NCBI GenBank assembly: GCA_020073365.1
Contig: JAIQFL010000079.1
Coordinates: 1 to 37,586, forward strand
Direction of reading: 5' to 3'
From: Terriglobia bacterium
Lineage (GTDB): Bacteria; Acidobacteriota; Terriglobia; Bryobacterales; Bryobacteraceae
DNA: 37,586 nt
The first letter of the stretch is position 1, and every line of letters begins with the position of its first letter. The notes under the pieces were generated by a model. It was not told the DNA's origin. It ran no database searches and worked only from the letters and a program-made list of their open reading frames with translations. Shown here piece by piece: positions 23,996 to 31,059 of the stretch. Position numbers and translations under genes: made by a program.

Positions 23996-24278
23996 GTTTG
24001 CGCGAAGCGATGTTAGTTGCGCGGGCTGAGGCCGCACAGATTCGAAAGATGTAAGACTGGAAACTTACAGACTAGAGACAGGACACCACGAGCGCCGACA
24101 TGAGAGCCGGTGTGAGAGGGAACCGTGACTGGACAACGAAAGCTGCATCTGAAACTACTTTACAACGAAAGACAATACGTGTCAAGAGTCAAAGTAACAT
24201 GATGCTGGATGAGCGGCCGGAACCGCGGCGCGCCAAATTGAACTATACTTTGCACAATAGCAGCCTGGTGGTGCATGG

Positions 24279-24629
24279 ATGTATTCGGAACGTCTGATCG
24301 AACACTTTCAGAATCCTCGCAATGTGGGCGAGCTGCCGGCGCCGGCCCTGGTGGTGGAAGTATCGAACCCGGCCTGCGGCGACATTCTGCGGCTCTCGGC
24401 GCGGTTCGAACGGGATGTGGCGGTTGAGGTGCGGTACAAGGTGCGGGGCTGTACGGCTTCGATTGCGGCGGGTTCTGCGTTGACCGAATGGCTGACCGGG
24501 AAAACACGCGCGGAGATCGCGGGCTTTCGGGCTTCGTCGGTAGAGGACGCGGTGGGAGGTCTGCCGGCTGAGTCCAAACACGCGGCCGTGCTTTGCGCGG
24601 AAGGCGTCAAGGCGTTGCTCAGGCGATAG
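24279..24629 (+). CDS. IscU/SufU-like Fe-S cluster scaffold protein
   Basis: 116 residues. It starts MYSERLIEHFQNPRNVG, the conserved opening of the IscU/SufU/NifU-N family. Three scaffold cysteines are present: Cys33 in NPACGD (with Asp35), Cys58 in RGCTASIA and Cys106 in HAAVLC. These assemble a transient Fe-S cluster for transfer to apoproteins. At 116 residues it is slightly short for the family. No cysteine desulfurase or other isc/suf gene is next to it; the neighbours are the tRNA array (divergent side) and a flavin reductase (convergent). The upstream 283 bp (23996-24278) hold no gene I can recognise; a TATACT at 24244-24249 has no good -35. Confidence 0.82.
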   Translation: MYSERLIEHFQNPRNVGELPAPALVVEVSNPACGDILRLSARFERDVAVEVRYKVRGCTASIAAGSALTEWLTGKTRAEIAGFRASSVEDAVGGLPAESKHAAVLCAEGVKALLRR

Positions 24630-24660
24630 TGTAGCCACCCGGATCGCGCCGGAGCCTCAA

Positions 24661-25143
24661 CTAACCGGAAGCCAGCCGTCGATACCGGCTGGCGAAGTGG
24701 ATCAGCGGCTCGCCGGCGGCCACGCGGGCGCTCACCATTTCTCCTACGAGAATATCGTGGTCTCCCGAAATGAAACGCTGGACCACGGCGCACTCGATGG
24801 CCGCCAGCACTCCCGGCAGCAGCGGCACCCCAGTTGCGCCGGGATGCCATTCCAACCCGTTGAACCGATCCCCGTTCTTGCGCGCAAAACGCTCGGAGAG
24901 CCCCTGCTGGTTCTCGGCCAACACGTTGATTCCGAAGTAACGCGCAGCGCGAAACAGGCCGATGGTCGTCACCTCATGGCCCAGGCAGATCAGGACCAGC
25001 GGTGGGTTCAGGGAAACCGACGTGAAGGAGCTCACGGTGAGCCCGTGGGGGGCTCCCTCGGCGTCCAGAACGCTGGCGACCGTGACCCCCGTCGGAAAGC
25101 GCCCGCAGGCGTGCCGGAATTCCTCACTTGTGACCGGCGCCAT
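24661..25143 (-). CDS. Flavin reductase-like FMN-binding protein
   Basis: 160 residues from ATG 25143, chosen because GGGGGG lies just upstream and a -10-like TATACT sits 29 nt upstream, too close to the alternative ATG 25170. The sequence follows the short-chain flavin reductase family: FRHACGRFPTGVTVAS, HGLTVSSFTSVSLNPPLVLICL, FGINVLAENQ and GDHDILVGEM. Members reduce FMN or FAD with NAD(P)H, often supplying a monooxygenase; no monooxygenase gene is visible here. Convergent with the scaffold gene across 31 bp. Confidence 0.87.
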   Translation of the reverse strand: MAPVTSEEFRHACGRFPTGVTVASVLDAEGAPHGLTVSSFTSVSLNPPLVLICLGHEVTTIGLFRAARYFGINVLAENQQGLSERFARKNGDRFNGLEWHPGATGVPLLPGVLAAIECAVVQRFISGDHDILVGEMVSARVAAGEPLIHFASRYRRLASG

Positions 25144-25171
25144 GCGCCCCCCGGGCCCCTCGCTTGACATG

Positions 25172-25177
25172 AGTATA
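25172..25177 (-). promoter_or_regulatory. -10-like TATACT upstream of the flavin reductase gene
   Basis: TATACT on the minus strand lies one base before ATG 25170, so transcription from it would begin inside that codon region and favour the downstream start at 25143. No clear -35 match is visible. Confidence 0.3.
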
Positions 25178-25228
25178 AATTCAATCCTATCATGTGGTTG
25201 ACTGATGCGGGAACCAAGCTCGCGCCGC

Positions 25229-25317
25229 CCGGAACGTCCGGAACGGACCGCCGGCACGGATTTCCGGCACGGATTTCCGGGACGGATTCGTCCCGAACGT
25301 TCCGAACGTTCCGAACG
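25229..25317. repeat. Short tandem repeats upstream of the HU gene
   Basis: CCGGCACGGATTT occurs twice in tandem (25251-25276) followed by a degenerate third unit; then CCGAACGTT occurs twice plus a partial unit (25293-25317). Related CGGAACG units precede them. The repeats fill the divergent gap between the flavin reductase and HU genes and may mark slippage-prone DNA or binding sites. Confidence 0.75.
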
Positions 25318-25362
25318 CGCCCCGGGGGTCCGCACCCCGGATGCCCTGAGAAGGAGGCTGTT

Positions 25363-25632
25363 TTGATCAAGCTGGACATCATCAACGAGGTCGTAAACAG
25401 GACCGGCATCACGAAGACCAAAGCCGAAATGGCCGTTGAGACGGTTTTTGAATCCATGAAGAAGGCGCTCGAGCAGGGCGACCGCATTGAGCTGCGTGGC
25501 TTTGGCGTGTTCAACGTCAAGCCGCGCAAGACGGGGATCGGGCGAAATCCGCGCACCGGCGCGGAAGTCTCCATCCCGCCCGGGAAGGCCGTGCGGTTCA
25601 AGCCGGGCAAGGAGTTACAGACGCTGCAGTAA
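25363..25632 (+). CDS. HU/IHF-family DNA-binding protein
   Basis: 89 residues from a TTG start at 25363, preceded by a strong AAGGAGG 5 nt upstream; no ATG is available in frame. The sequence is typical HU: an N-terminal helical pair (INEVVNRTGITKTKAEMAVETV), the RGFGVFNVKPRKTGIGRNP beta-arm shortened here, and the end GKAVRFKPGKEL. It forms dimers that bend DNA and organise the nucleoid. The divergent gap upstream contains tandem repeats. Whether this is the main HU or a paralogue cannot be told. Confidence 0.93.
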   Translation: MIKLDIINEVVNRTGITKTKAEMAVETVFESMKKALEQGDRIELRGFGVFNVKPRKTGIGRNPRTGAEVSIPPGKAVRFKPGKELQTLQ

Positions 25633-25659
25633 GCCCAGGCTGACAGCGGCAGTTTTATT

Positions 25660-26673
25660 GTGTCCTCCCAGGATTTCTCGCCTGCGTCCTACCCGTTCTA
25701 CGCGGAGAACGGCGCCCATCCTCCCTGTGTGCCTGTGCGGGCGCGCACACGCGAACGGTATTGGCTTTACGGTCTGTTGTTTGCCATGACCCTGCTGACC
25801 ACTACTGTTGTGGGGGAGGCCATGCAGGCCGATTTCGCCCGCAACCTGCCCTTCGACGTCGAAAACGGTTTCACGCTCTACCTCGCGTTTTGGCGGCATC
25901 CGGCCGGCCTGCTGCAGGGACTGCCCTACTCCCTGACGTTGCTGGCAACCCTGCTGGCCCACGAATTCGGGCACTACCTGGCCGCGATGTATCACCGGGT
26001 CGACGCCAGCCTGCCGTACTTCATGCCTTCGCCGCTGCTGGGCACGTTCGGGGCTTTCATCCGGGTGCGGTCGCCGATCTATTCCAAGCGGGTGCTGTTC
26101 GATATCGGGATCGCGGGTCCTTTGGCCGGGTTCGTGTTTCTGCTGCCGGCGCTCGCGGTGGGCCTGGCGTTTTCGAAAGTGATCCCGGGGATCGCGCACC
26201 AGGGCAGCCTTCAATTCGGCGTGCCCTTGCTGCAGTGGCTGATGGAGAGCGCCATTTTCCCAGGGGCACCTACGGCCGATATATACCTGCACCCGGTGGC
26301 TCGCGCCGCGTGGGTGGGGATGTTCGCCACCGCCATGAACCTGCTGCCGATCGGACAGTTGGACGGCGGCCATCTGGTGTATTCTTTTTTTCCGCGGCTC
26401 CATGGCACGGTGTCCAAGGTCGTTTGCGTATTGATGCTGATTCCGGCCGCCGTCCTGATCGGCCGCTATCTCGGCTTCGGCGGCCTGCCCACCTCGGGCA
26501 TGTGGACAGGATGGTCCTTTTGGGGTCTTGTACTGCTCTGGCTGGGGAGGCGTCATCCAGTGATTCACGATCCCACGGAGCTGACGCCAGGCCGCCGCAC
26601 CCTGGGGTGGATCGCCCTTCTCGTTTTCATCCTCTGTCTCACGTTGGAGCCCATCTCGGCGGGCGGACTTTGA
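25660..26673 (+). CDS. Site-2 protease-type M50 membrane metallopeptidase
   Basis: 337 residues, GTG start at 25660 with no strong ribosome site. The zinc motif HEFGH (His101, Glu102, His105) lies in a membrane helix (LTLLATLLAHEFGHYLAAM), and the third ligand Asp235 is in GQLDGGHLVY. About seven to eight hydrophobic segments are present. Site-2 proteases cut membrane-embedded substrates such as anti-sigma factors or signal peptides; this one has no PDZ domain and resembles the stand-alone plant EGY/bacterial type. It precedes the glycosyltransferase gene by 6 nt and probably shares its transcript. Confidence 0.88.
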   Translation: MSSQDFSPASYPFYAENGAHPPCVPVRARTRERYWLYGLLFAMTLLTTTVVGEAMQADFARNLPFDVENGFTLYLAFWRHPAGLLQGLPYSLTLLATLLAHEFGHYLAAMYHRVDASLPYFMPSPLLGTFGAFIRVRSPIYSKRVLFDIGIAGPLAGFVFLLPALAVGLAFSKVIPGIAHQGSLQFGVPLLQWLMESAIFPGAPTADIYLHPVARAAWVGMFATAMNLLPIGQLDGGHLVYSFFPRLHGTVSKVVCVLMLIPAAVLIGRYLGFGGLPTSGMWTGWSFWGLVLLWLGRRHPVIHDPTELTPGRRTLGWIALLVFILCLTLEPISAGGL

Positions 26674-26679
26674 CCGCGC

Positions 26680-27417
26680 ATGAAGATCACGGCGACGATC
26701 ATCACCCTCAACGAGGAGCGCAATATCGCCCGCGCCATCGAGAGCCTGCGCTGTTCCGATGAGATCCTGATCGTCGATAGCGGTTCGGTGGACCGCACGG
26801 TGGAACTGGCCGAAAAGCTGGGCGCGCGTGTGATTGAAGCCGGATGGCGCGGCTTCGCGGGCCAGAAGAACTGGGCAGCCGAGCAGGCCAGTCACGATTG
26901 GATTCTGTCGCTGGACGCCGATGAAGCGCTGAGCGAAGCGCTCGAAGCCGAAATCTGGAACGTGAAGAAGAATGGGCCGCTTTACGACGGGTACACCATG
27001 CCTCGCCTGGCCTGCTACCTGGGGCGCTGGATCCTGCACTCGGGCTGGTACCCGGACCGCAAGGTACGGCTGTACGACCGGCGAAAGGGGACGTGGGTCG
27101 GCAATGTCGTGCATGAAAGCGTACAGGTGGATGGCCGCGTGGGGCACCTGGAAAGCAACCTCCTGCACTTCACCTGCGATTCGCTTTCCGAGCATCTGCG
27201 GACCCTGGACCGGTACACTACGCTGGCCGCGCAAGAGCTTGCCGCCCGCAAGGTGAAAGTGCCCCTCTCGCGGGTCATCCTGGACCCCGCCTGGACATTC
27301 GCGAAGACCTATTTCCTACAGCGCGGATTCCTGGACGGTCTGGAAGGCCTCATCATTGCGTACATGGCGGCGTTCTACACATTCCTGAAATATTCCAAAG
27401 CGAGAATTATGAGCTGA
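26680..27417 (+). CDS. Family 2 glycosyltransferase (WaaE/KdtX-like)
   Basis: 245 residues. GT-A features: TIITLNEERNIARAIESL, LIVDSGSVDRTVELAE and the metal-binding LDADEAL. HSGWYPDRKVRLYDR and VHESVQVDG are typical of the WaaE/KdtX-like branch that adds a sugar to the lipopolysaccharide inner core. The C-terminus carries a hydrophobic amphipathic stretch (GLIIAYMAAFYTFLKY) for membrane association. Its stop overlaps the next gene's ATG, which encodes a second glycosyltransferase, supporting a joint role in envelope glycan assembly. No acceptor can be assigned from sequence. Confidence 0.88.
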   Translation: MKITATIITLNEERNIARAIESLRCSDEILIVDSGSVDRTVELAEKLGARVIEAGWRGFAGQKNWAAEQASHDWILSLDADEALSEALEAEIWNVKKNGPLYDGYTMPRLACYLGRWILHSGWYPDRKVRLYDRRKGTWVGNVVHESVQVDGRVGHLESNLLHFTCDSLSEHLRTLDRYTTLAAQELAARKVKVPLSRVILDPAWTFAKTYFLQRGFLDGLEGLIIAYMAAFYTFLKYSKARIMS

Positions 27418-28352
27418 TGCGCATCCTGCACCTCGATGCCGGCAGAGAGATGCGCGGAGGCCAGTGGCAGGTGCTGCGCCTGATCGACGGGCTGGCGGCC
27501 GCCGGTGTGGAATCCACACTGCTGGCGCGGGCCGGGGCGCCCCTGTTCGAGGCCGCGCGCAAACAAGGTTGTCGCGTCGAGGGGCTAGGACTGGCTTGGA
27601 CGGCGATGCTGGCGCGCAAGCATGACCTGGTGCACGCGCATGACGCTCGCGGCCACACCTTCGGCGCGATGGTGCCCGGCCGGCCGCTTGTGGTATCGCG
27701 CCGCGTCGCCTTCGCGGTGGGTGCAGTGGGCCCCCGGCGTGCCCATCTCGGCTCCAGGTGGAAGTACGGGCGAGCCGCCAGGTATATTGCGGTCTCGGAG
27801 TTTGTAAAATCCGTTTTGATCGAGGGTGGCGTGCCGGAAGAGAAGATATCGGTGGTATACGACGGTGTACCTGTCTTAGAACAGGGTAGGCAGGCCGGTG
27901 ACCTGCTCCACGACATGACCTGTGTGCTTTCGCCCGCCAATGCCGGCGATCCGCGAAAGGGGGCTCCGCTGGCGCTGGAGGCGGCGCGGCTGGCGGATGT
28001 GAACCTGCAGCTCTCCTCCGATCTGGATCGCGATCTGCGCCACGCCGCGGTTTTTGTTTACGTCACCCATAGTGAAGGCCTCGGCTCCGGCGTGCTGCTG
28101 GCCATGTCGGCCGGAGTACCCGTGGTGGCCAGCCGGGTGGGCGGACTGCCCGAAGTCATCTGCCATGGAGAGAACGGTCTGCTGGTGGATAACGAACCTG
28201 GCGCCATCGCCGCCGCCATCCGGGAACTGGTCGAGAATCCGGGGCTGGCCCGGAGCATCGGCAGCGCCGCCCGGCAAACCGTTATCGAACGATTTACCGT
28301 GAACCACATGGTCCGGCGTACCATGGAGGTCTACCGTCAGGTGCTCAAGTGA
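27417..28352 (+). CDS. Family 4-like GT-B glycosyltransferase
   Basis: 311 residues. The N-terminal domain opens MRILHLDAGREMRGGQWQ, with the glycine motif for the nucleotide sugar; the C-terminal domain has EGLGSGVLLAMSAGVPVVAS and GGLPEVI. In GT4 enzymes the usual motif is EGFGxxxLEAM; the second glutamate is leucine here. The protein is also short (about 60 residues below typical), so donor binding may be altered. It overlaps the GT2 gene upstream (TGATG) and the prepilin peptidase downstream (GTGA). Probable envelope polysaccharide or LPS core role by context. Confidence 0.84.
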   Translation: MRILHLDAGREMRGGQWQVLRLIDGLAAAGVESTLLARAGAPLFEAARKQGCRVEGLGLAWTAMLARKHDLVHAHDARGHTFGAMVPGRPLVVSRRVAFAVGAVGPRRAHLGSRWKYGRAARYIAVSEFVKSVLIEGGVPEEKISVVYDGVPVLEQGRQAGDLLHDMTCVLSPANAGDPRKGAPLALEAARLADVNLQLSSDLDRDLRHAAVFVYVTHSEGLGSGVLLAMSAGVPVVASRVGGLPEVICHGENGLLVDNEPGAIAAAIRELVENPGLARSIGSAARQTVIERFTVNHMVRRTMEVYRQVLK

Positions 28353-29167
28353 TCGAAGCCATTCTCGCGCTATTGTTGGGCCTGATTATCGGCAGCTTTC
28401 TAAACGTCTGCATTCACCGGTGGCCCCGGGGACGGTCGGTGATTAAGCCGCGCTCCCACTGCGTGCGGTGCCGGAAGACGATCGCGTGGTACGACAATAT
28501 CCCGCTCGTCAGTTACGCGCTCCTGGGAGGCAAATGCCGTCATTGCGGCAGGCACATTTCCGCTCGCTATCCGGCAGTGGAGGCGATCACCGGCCTGCTG
28601 TTCTTTTTCTTCGTGTGGACCATCGGGCCCACTGCCGCTGCCATCAAGATGTGCGTCTTCGGCGCCATCCTGGTGGCGCTCATATTCTGCGATCTGGAGA
28701 AGCGCCTCCTGCCGGACGAACTGACGCTCGGGGGAATCCTGATCGGCTTCGCGTTTTCGATATTCGTCGAGGTGCCGAATGCCTACGCCGGCGCGCTTAT
28801 CTCGATGTTCATCGGCGTCTCGGGCCGGGGGCAATGGATCGTCGAATCGGCCTGCGGAGCGCTGCTGCCGGCCCTTTTCCTGTGGGGCGGCGGCTGGATT
28901 TACGAGAAGGTGAGGCATCGCGAGGGGCTCGGTTTCGGCGATGTGAAGCTGGTCGCCATGGTGGGAAGCTTCCTGGGCCTGCAGAATGCCTTGCTGGCGC
29001 TGATCCTCGGCTCGGTCGCCGGCTCCATTCTGGGCTTCGGCTATATCAAAGCCACCGGCAAAGACGCGTCCACTTACCAGTTGCCTTTCGGCACGTTTCT
29101 GGGCGTGGCGGCGCTGGCCACGTCGTTGGCGGGGCCGAAAATTCTGGGCTGGTACAGTGGATTGTGA
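28349..29167 (+). CDS. pilD: Prepilin peptidase / N-methyltransferase (PilD/GspO type)
   Basis: 272 residues, GTG start overlapping the preceding stop. The N-terminal domain has LIIGSFLNVCIHRWPRG and the four zinc cysteines (C38, C41, C63, C66). The aspartyl protease part has the two A24 aspartate motifs, FCDLEKRLLPD and GFGDVK, among about seven membrane helices. It cleaves type IV prepilin or type II pseudopilin leaders and methylates the new N-terminus. No pilin or secretion gene is nearby, so its substrates are encoded elsewhere. Its 3' end overlaps the acetyltransferase gene. Confidence 0.92.
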   Translation: MIEAILALLLGLIIGSFLNVCIHRWPRGRSVIKPRSHCVRCRKTIAWYDNIPLVSYALLGGKCRHCGRHISARYPAVEAITGLLFFFFVWTIGPTAAAIKMCVFGAILVALIFCDLEKRLLPDELTLGGILIGFAFSIFVEVPNAYAGALISMFIGVSGRGQWIVESACGALLPALFLWGGGWIYEKVRHREGLGFGDVKLVAMVGSFLGLQNALLALILGSVAGSILGFGYIKATGKDASTYQLPFGTFLGVAALATSLAGPKILGWYSGL

Positions 29168-29945
29168 CCGATACCTGGACCTCTTGGGCATCGAAAGGCC
29201 ACCTTCCGGATTGGCAGGTCTACAGGAAATCGTGAGCCGGCACCTGTGCCGGGTACCCTTCGAAAACGTGTCCAAGCTGCTGCTCTTCGGCCGCGAAGGC
29301 GCCGGGCGCCCTACTACGGTTTCCGAGTTCCTGGACGGCATCGAGCACTACGATCTGGGCGGCACCTGCTATACCAGTAATCCGTTTCTGGCGGAGCTAT
29401 TGGCGGCGCTAGGGTACGACACCGACCTGCTGGGGGCGGACATGTCCGCGCCGAATGTGCACACTGTGATCCGGGTTCGAATGGGTGGGGTAAACTACCA
29501 TGTGGACGTGGGATTTGCGGCACCCTTCCGGGAGCCCATGCGATTCGACGAGCCAGCCCATGAGATCGCGGATGGCGATGAGCGATTCGTCGTGGAGAAC
29601 TACTCGGTGACAGTTTTTTCCGGCCGGGAGCGCCTGTACGGGTACGTGGCACACGACCCTCCGCGATCGCTGGAGTCTTTCAGCCCGATTATCCTGGACT
29701 CCTATTCCCCCGGCCAAACATTCATGAGTTGCCTGCGCATTACCCGCTTCTTTGAAGACCATACGGCCGAGATCAGGAACACTACGCTGATTCAATCCAA
29801 GGGCGGCGAAAGCCGTCAGACCACGCTGAACAGCCTGGCAGAACTCGAGTCCGCGGTAGCCCACGATCTCGCCATGCCTCGTTGCCCGATTGAGCAGGCG
29901 GTCGCGGTGTTAGAACGAGTCACGGGGAAGCCGTTGTTTGATTGA
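29157..29945 (+). CDS. nat: Arylamine N-acetyltransferase
   Basis: 262 residues, GTG start 29157 inside the end of pilD. The catalytic triad can be placed: Cys71 in GGTCYTSN, His102 in NVHTVIRV and Asp117 in YHVDVGF; the 15-residue His-Asp distance equals that in characterised bacterial NATs. VPFENVSKLL is the other hallmark block. NATs move an acetyl group from acetyl-CoA to arylamines or related acceptors, and related folds act in polyketide chain release. Nothing nearby suggests a specific substrate. It is the last gene of the run from 25660. Confidence 0.9.
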   Translation: MDCDRYLDLLGIERPPSGLAGLQEIVSRHLCRVPFENVSKLLLFGREGAGRPTTVSEFLDGIEHYDLGGTCYTSNPFLAELLAALGYDTDLLGADMSAPNVHTVIRVRMGGVNYHVDVGFAAPFREPMRFDEPAHEIADGDERFVVENYSVTVFSGRERLYGYVAHDPPRSLESFSPIILDSYSPGQTFMSCLRITRFFEDHTAEIRNTTLIQSKGGESRQTTLNSLAELESAVAHDLAMPRCPIEQAVAVLERVTGKPLFD

Positions 29946-30204
29946 GTGGGCTCCGAGAGGCGACGACATCACTCCCAAGCTGGAGGATTCCATGGCAGTA
30001 GCCCGAGTAGCCCGAACTATGCCTTGCAAACCACTGGAGAACGTGCGACTATTGGGTGGCTCGTAAGAGTGTCAGCCGACCCTCCCGACGGCAGTGTGCC
30101 TCCGTTTGGTCAGTTCGCCGATCCCAGAACCTACGTAGGAAGTGCCTCCGCCCAACGTAAGGGGTGCCACCTATTTAAGGTATACAGGTCCTATTATATT
30201 AAAT

Positions 30205-30222
30205 CGGTAAGAATAATAACCG
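30205..30222. promoter_or_regulatory. Imperfect palindrome upstream of the TetR gene, possible operator
   Basis: CGGTAAGAATAATAACCG has matching CGGT/ACCG ends and some inner symmetry, 17 bp before the TetR start and just after an AT-rich stretch (TATTATATTAAAT, 30192-30204) that could hold a -10. TetR proteins commonly bind such palindromes over their own promoter. The rest of 29946-30238 shows no gene that I can support. Confidence 0.33.
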
Positions 30223-30238
30223 GGGAACGGGGATTTCC

Positions 30239-30793
30239 ATGGCCCATCCAGCAAAGACCAGTGAAGCGGCGATCATTGCCGCCACGGTTGAGATCATTGA
30301 ACAACGCGGAGTGGAACATCTTTCGATGCGTGCCGTCGCAAAGAAGCTTGGGTTGGCGCCAAATGCGCTCTACTATCGCTTCCCGGAGCGGAAAATGCTG
30401 GAGGCTGCGGTTGCGACCGAGGGAAAGCGGCGTATCAACGCGGTCTTGAAGAAGACAGTGGCCCGCTTGCAAGGGGAGGACGCCGTCCGCCGCGCGTGCA
30501 GCGCATACCTGCGATTTGGCCGCTCGCACCCGGCGGTATACGCCATGATGATGAAAGGGTATCCGCAGGTGCAGGAGTTGCTGGCAGAGAGAGAAAGTTT
30601 CCGCGAGGTCTCACTGAGCTTGTTCGCGGGTGTGGGAGACCAGCGCGCGGCCTCGCAGGCACGCTTCGCCTTGTGGGCATTGCTGCATGGATTCGTCGAA
30701 CTTGAAAGGGAAGGGTTGTTAGAGCCCCACGAGGTGTCGGCTGGCGCCTCGTTCGGAGTTACGGCCCTGATGGCAGGCCTATCGAGGCAGTGA
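30239..30793 (+). CDS. TetR/AcrR-family transcriptional regulator
   Basis: 184 residues. The N-terminal helix-turn-helix is typical: IIAATVEIIEQRGVEHLSMR, then AVAKKLGLAPNALYYRFPER. The C-terminal domain has the WxxLHGFVELEREGLL pattern seen in one TetR ligand-domain subgroup (ALWALLHGFVELE). GGGGAACGGGGAT precedes ATG 30239. No same-strand partner follows closely, so its targets other than itself are unknown. A candidate operator lies at 30205-30222. The AT-rich upstream region contrasts with the surroundings. Confidence 0.88.
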   Translation: MAHPAKTSEAAIIAATVEIIEQRGVEHLSMRAVAKKLGLAPNALYYRFPERKMLEAAVATEGKRRINAVLKKTVARLQGEDAVRRACSAYLRFGRSHPAVYAMMMKGYPQVQELLAERESFREVSLSLFAGVGDQRAASQARFALWALLHGFVELEREGLLEPHEVSAGASFGVTALMAGLSRQ

Positions 30794-30928
30794 CGCCTCA
30801 CCGGGGCCGTCCAGCGCTTCCCGCACATACTTCCAGACCAGGCGCTACAATACAACTCCACCCGTAATCCCCGGACATTTCTGTTGCGTACCCTGCTTCG
30901 GCTGCTCCGCGTTGCCTCTTAGTGTTTC

Positions 30929-30957
30929 TTGATACAATCAGGGTGAAAATGTACACT
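30929..30957 (+). promoter_or_regulatory. Sigma70-type promoter of the CheB/CheR fusion gene
   Basis: TTGATA (30929-30934), a spacer of exactly 17 bp, then TACACT (30952-30957), giving an expected start near 30964 and a leader of about 95 nt to GTG 31060. The remaining 30794-31059 region has no supportable gene. Confidence 0.5.
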
Positions 30958-31059
30958 GTCCAACATTAGCCTTGATAACGTCAATGCTGCCGCAGAGATC
31001 CGCAACGGTGATGAGGGTGCCTGCCAATCAGCCGCGGGCGGAACGGGAAAGAAAAAAAC

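Noticed and set aside
25615..27234. 539-codon open frame on the minus strand
   Set aside because: Antisense to HU, M50 protease and GT2 genes, all with clear motifs.
29946..30449. 167-codon plus-strand frame before the TetR gene
   Set aside because: No ribosome site or domain, low-quality codon pattern, and it overlaps the well-supported TetR start.
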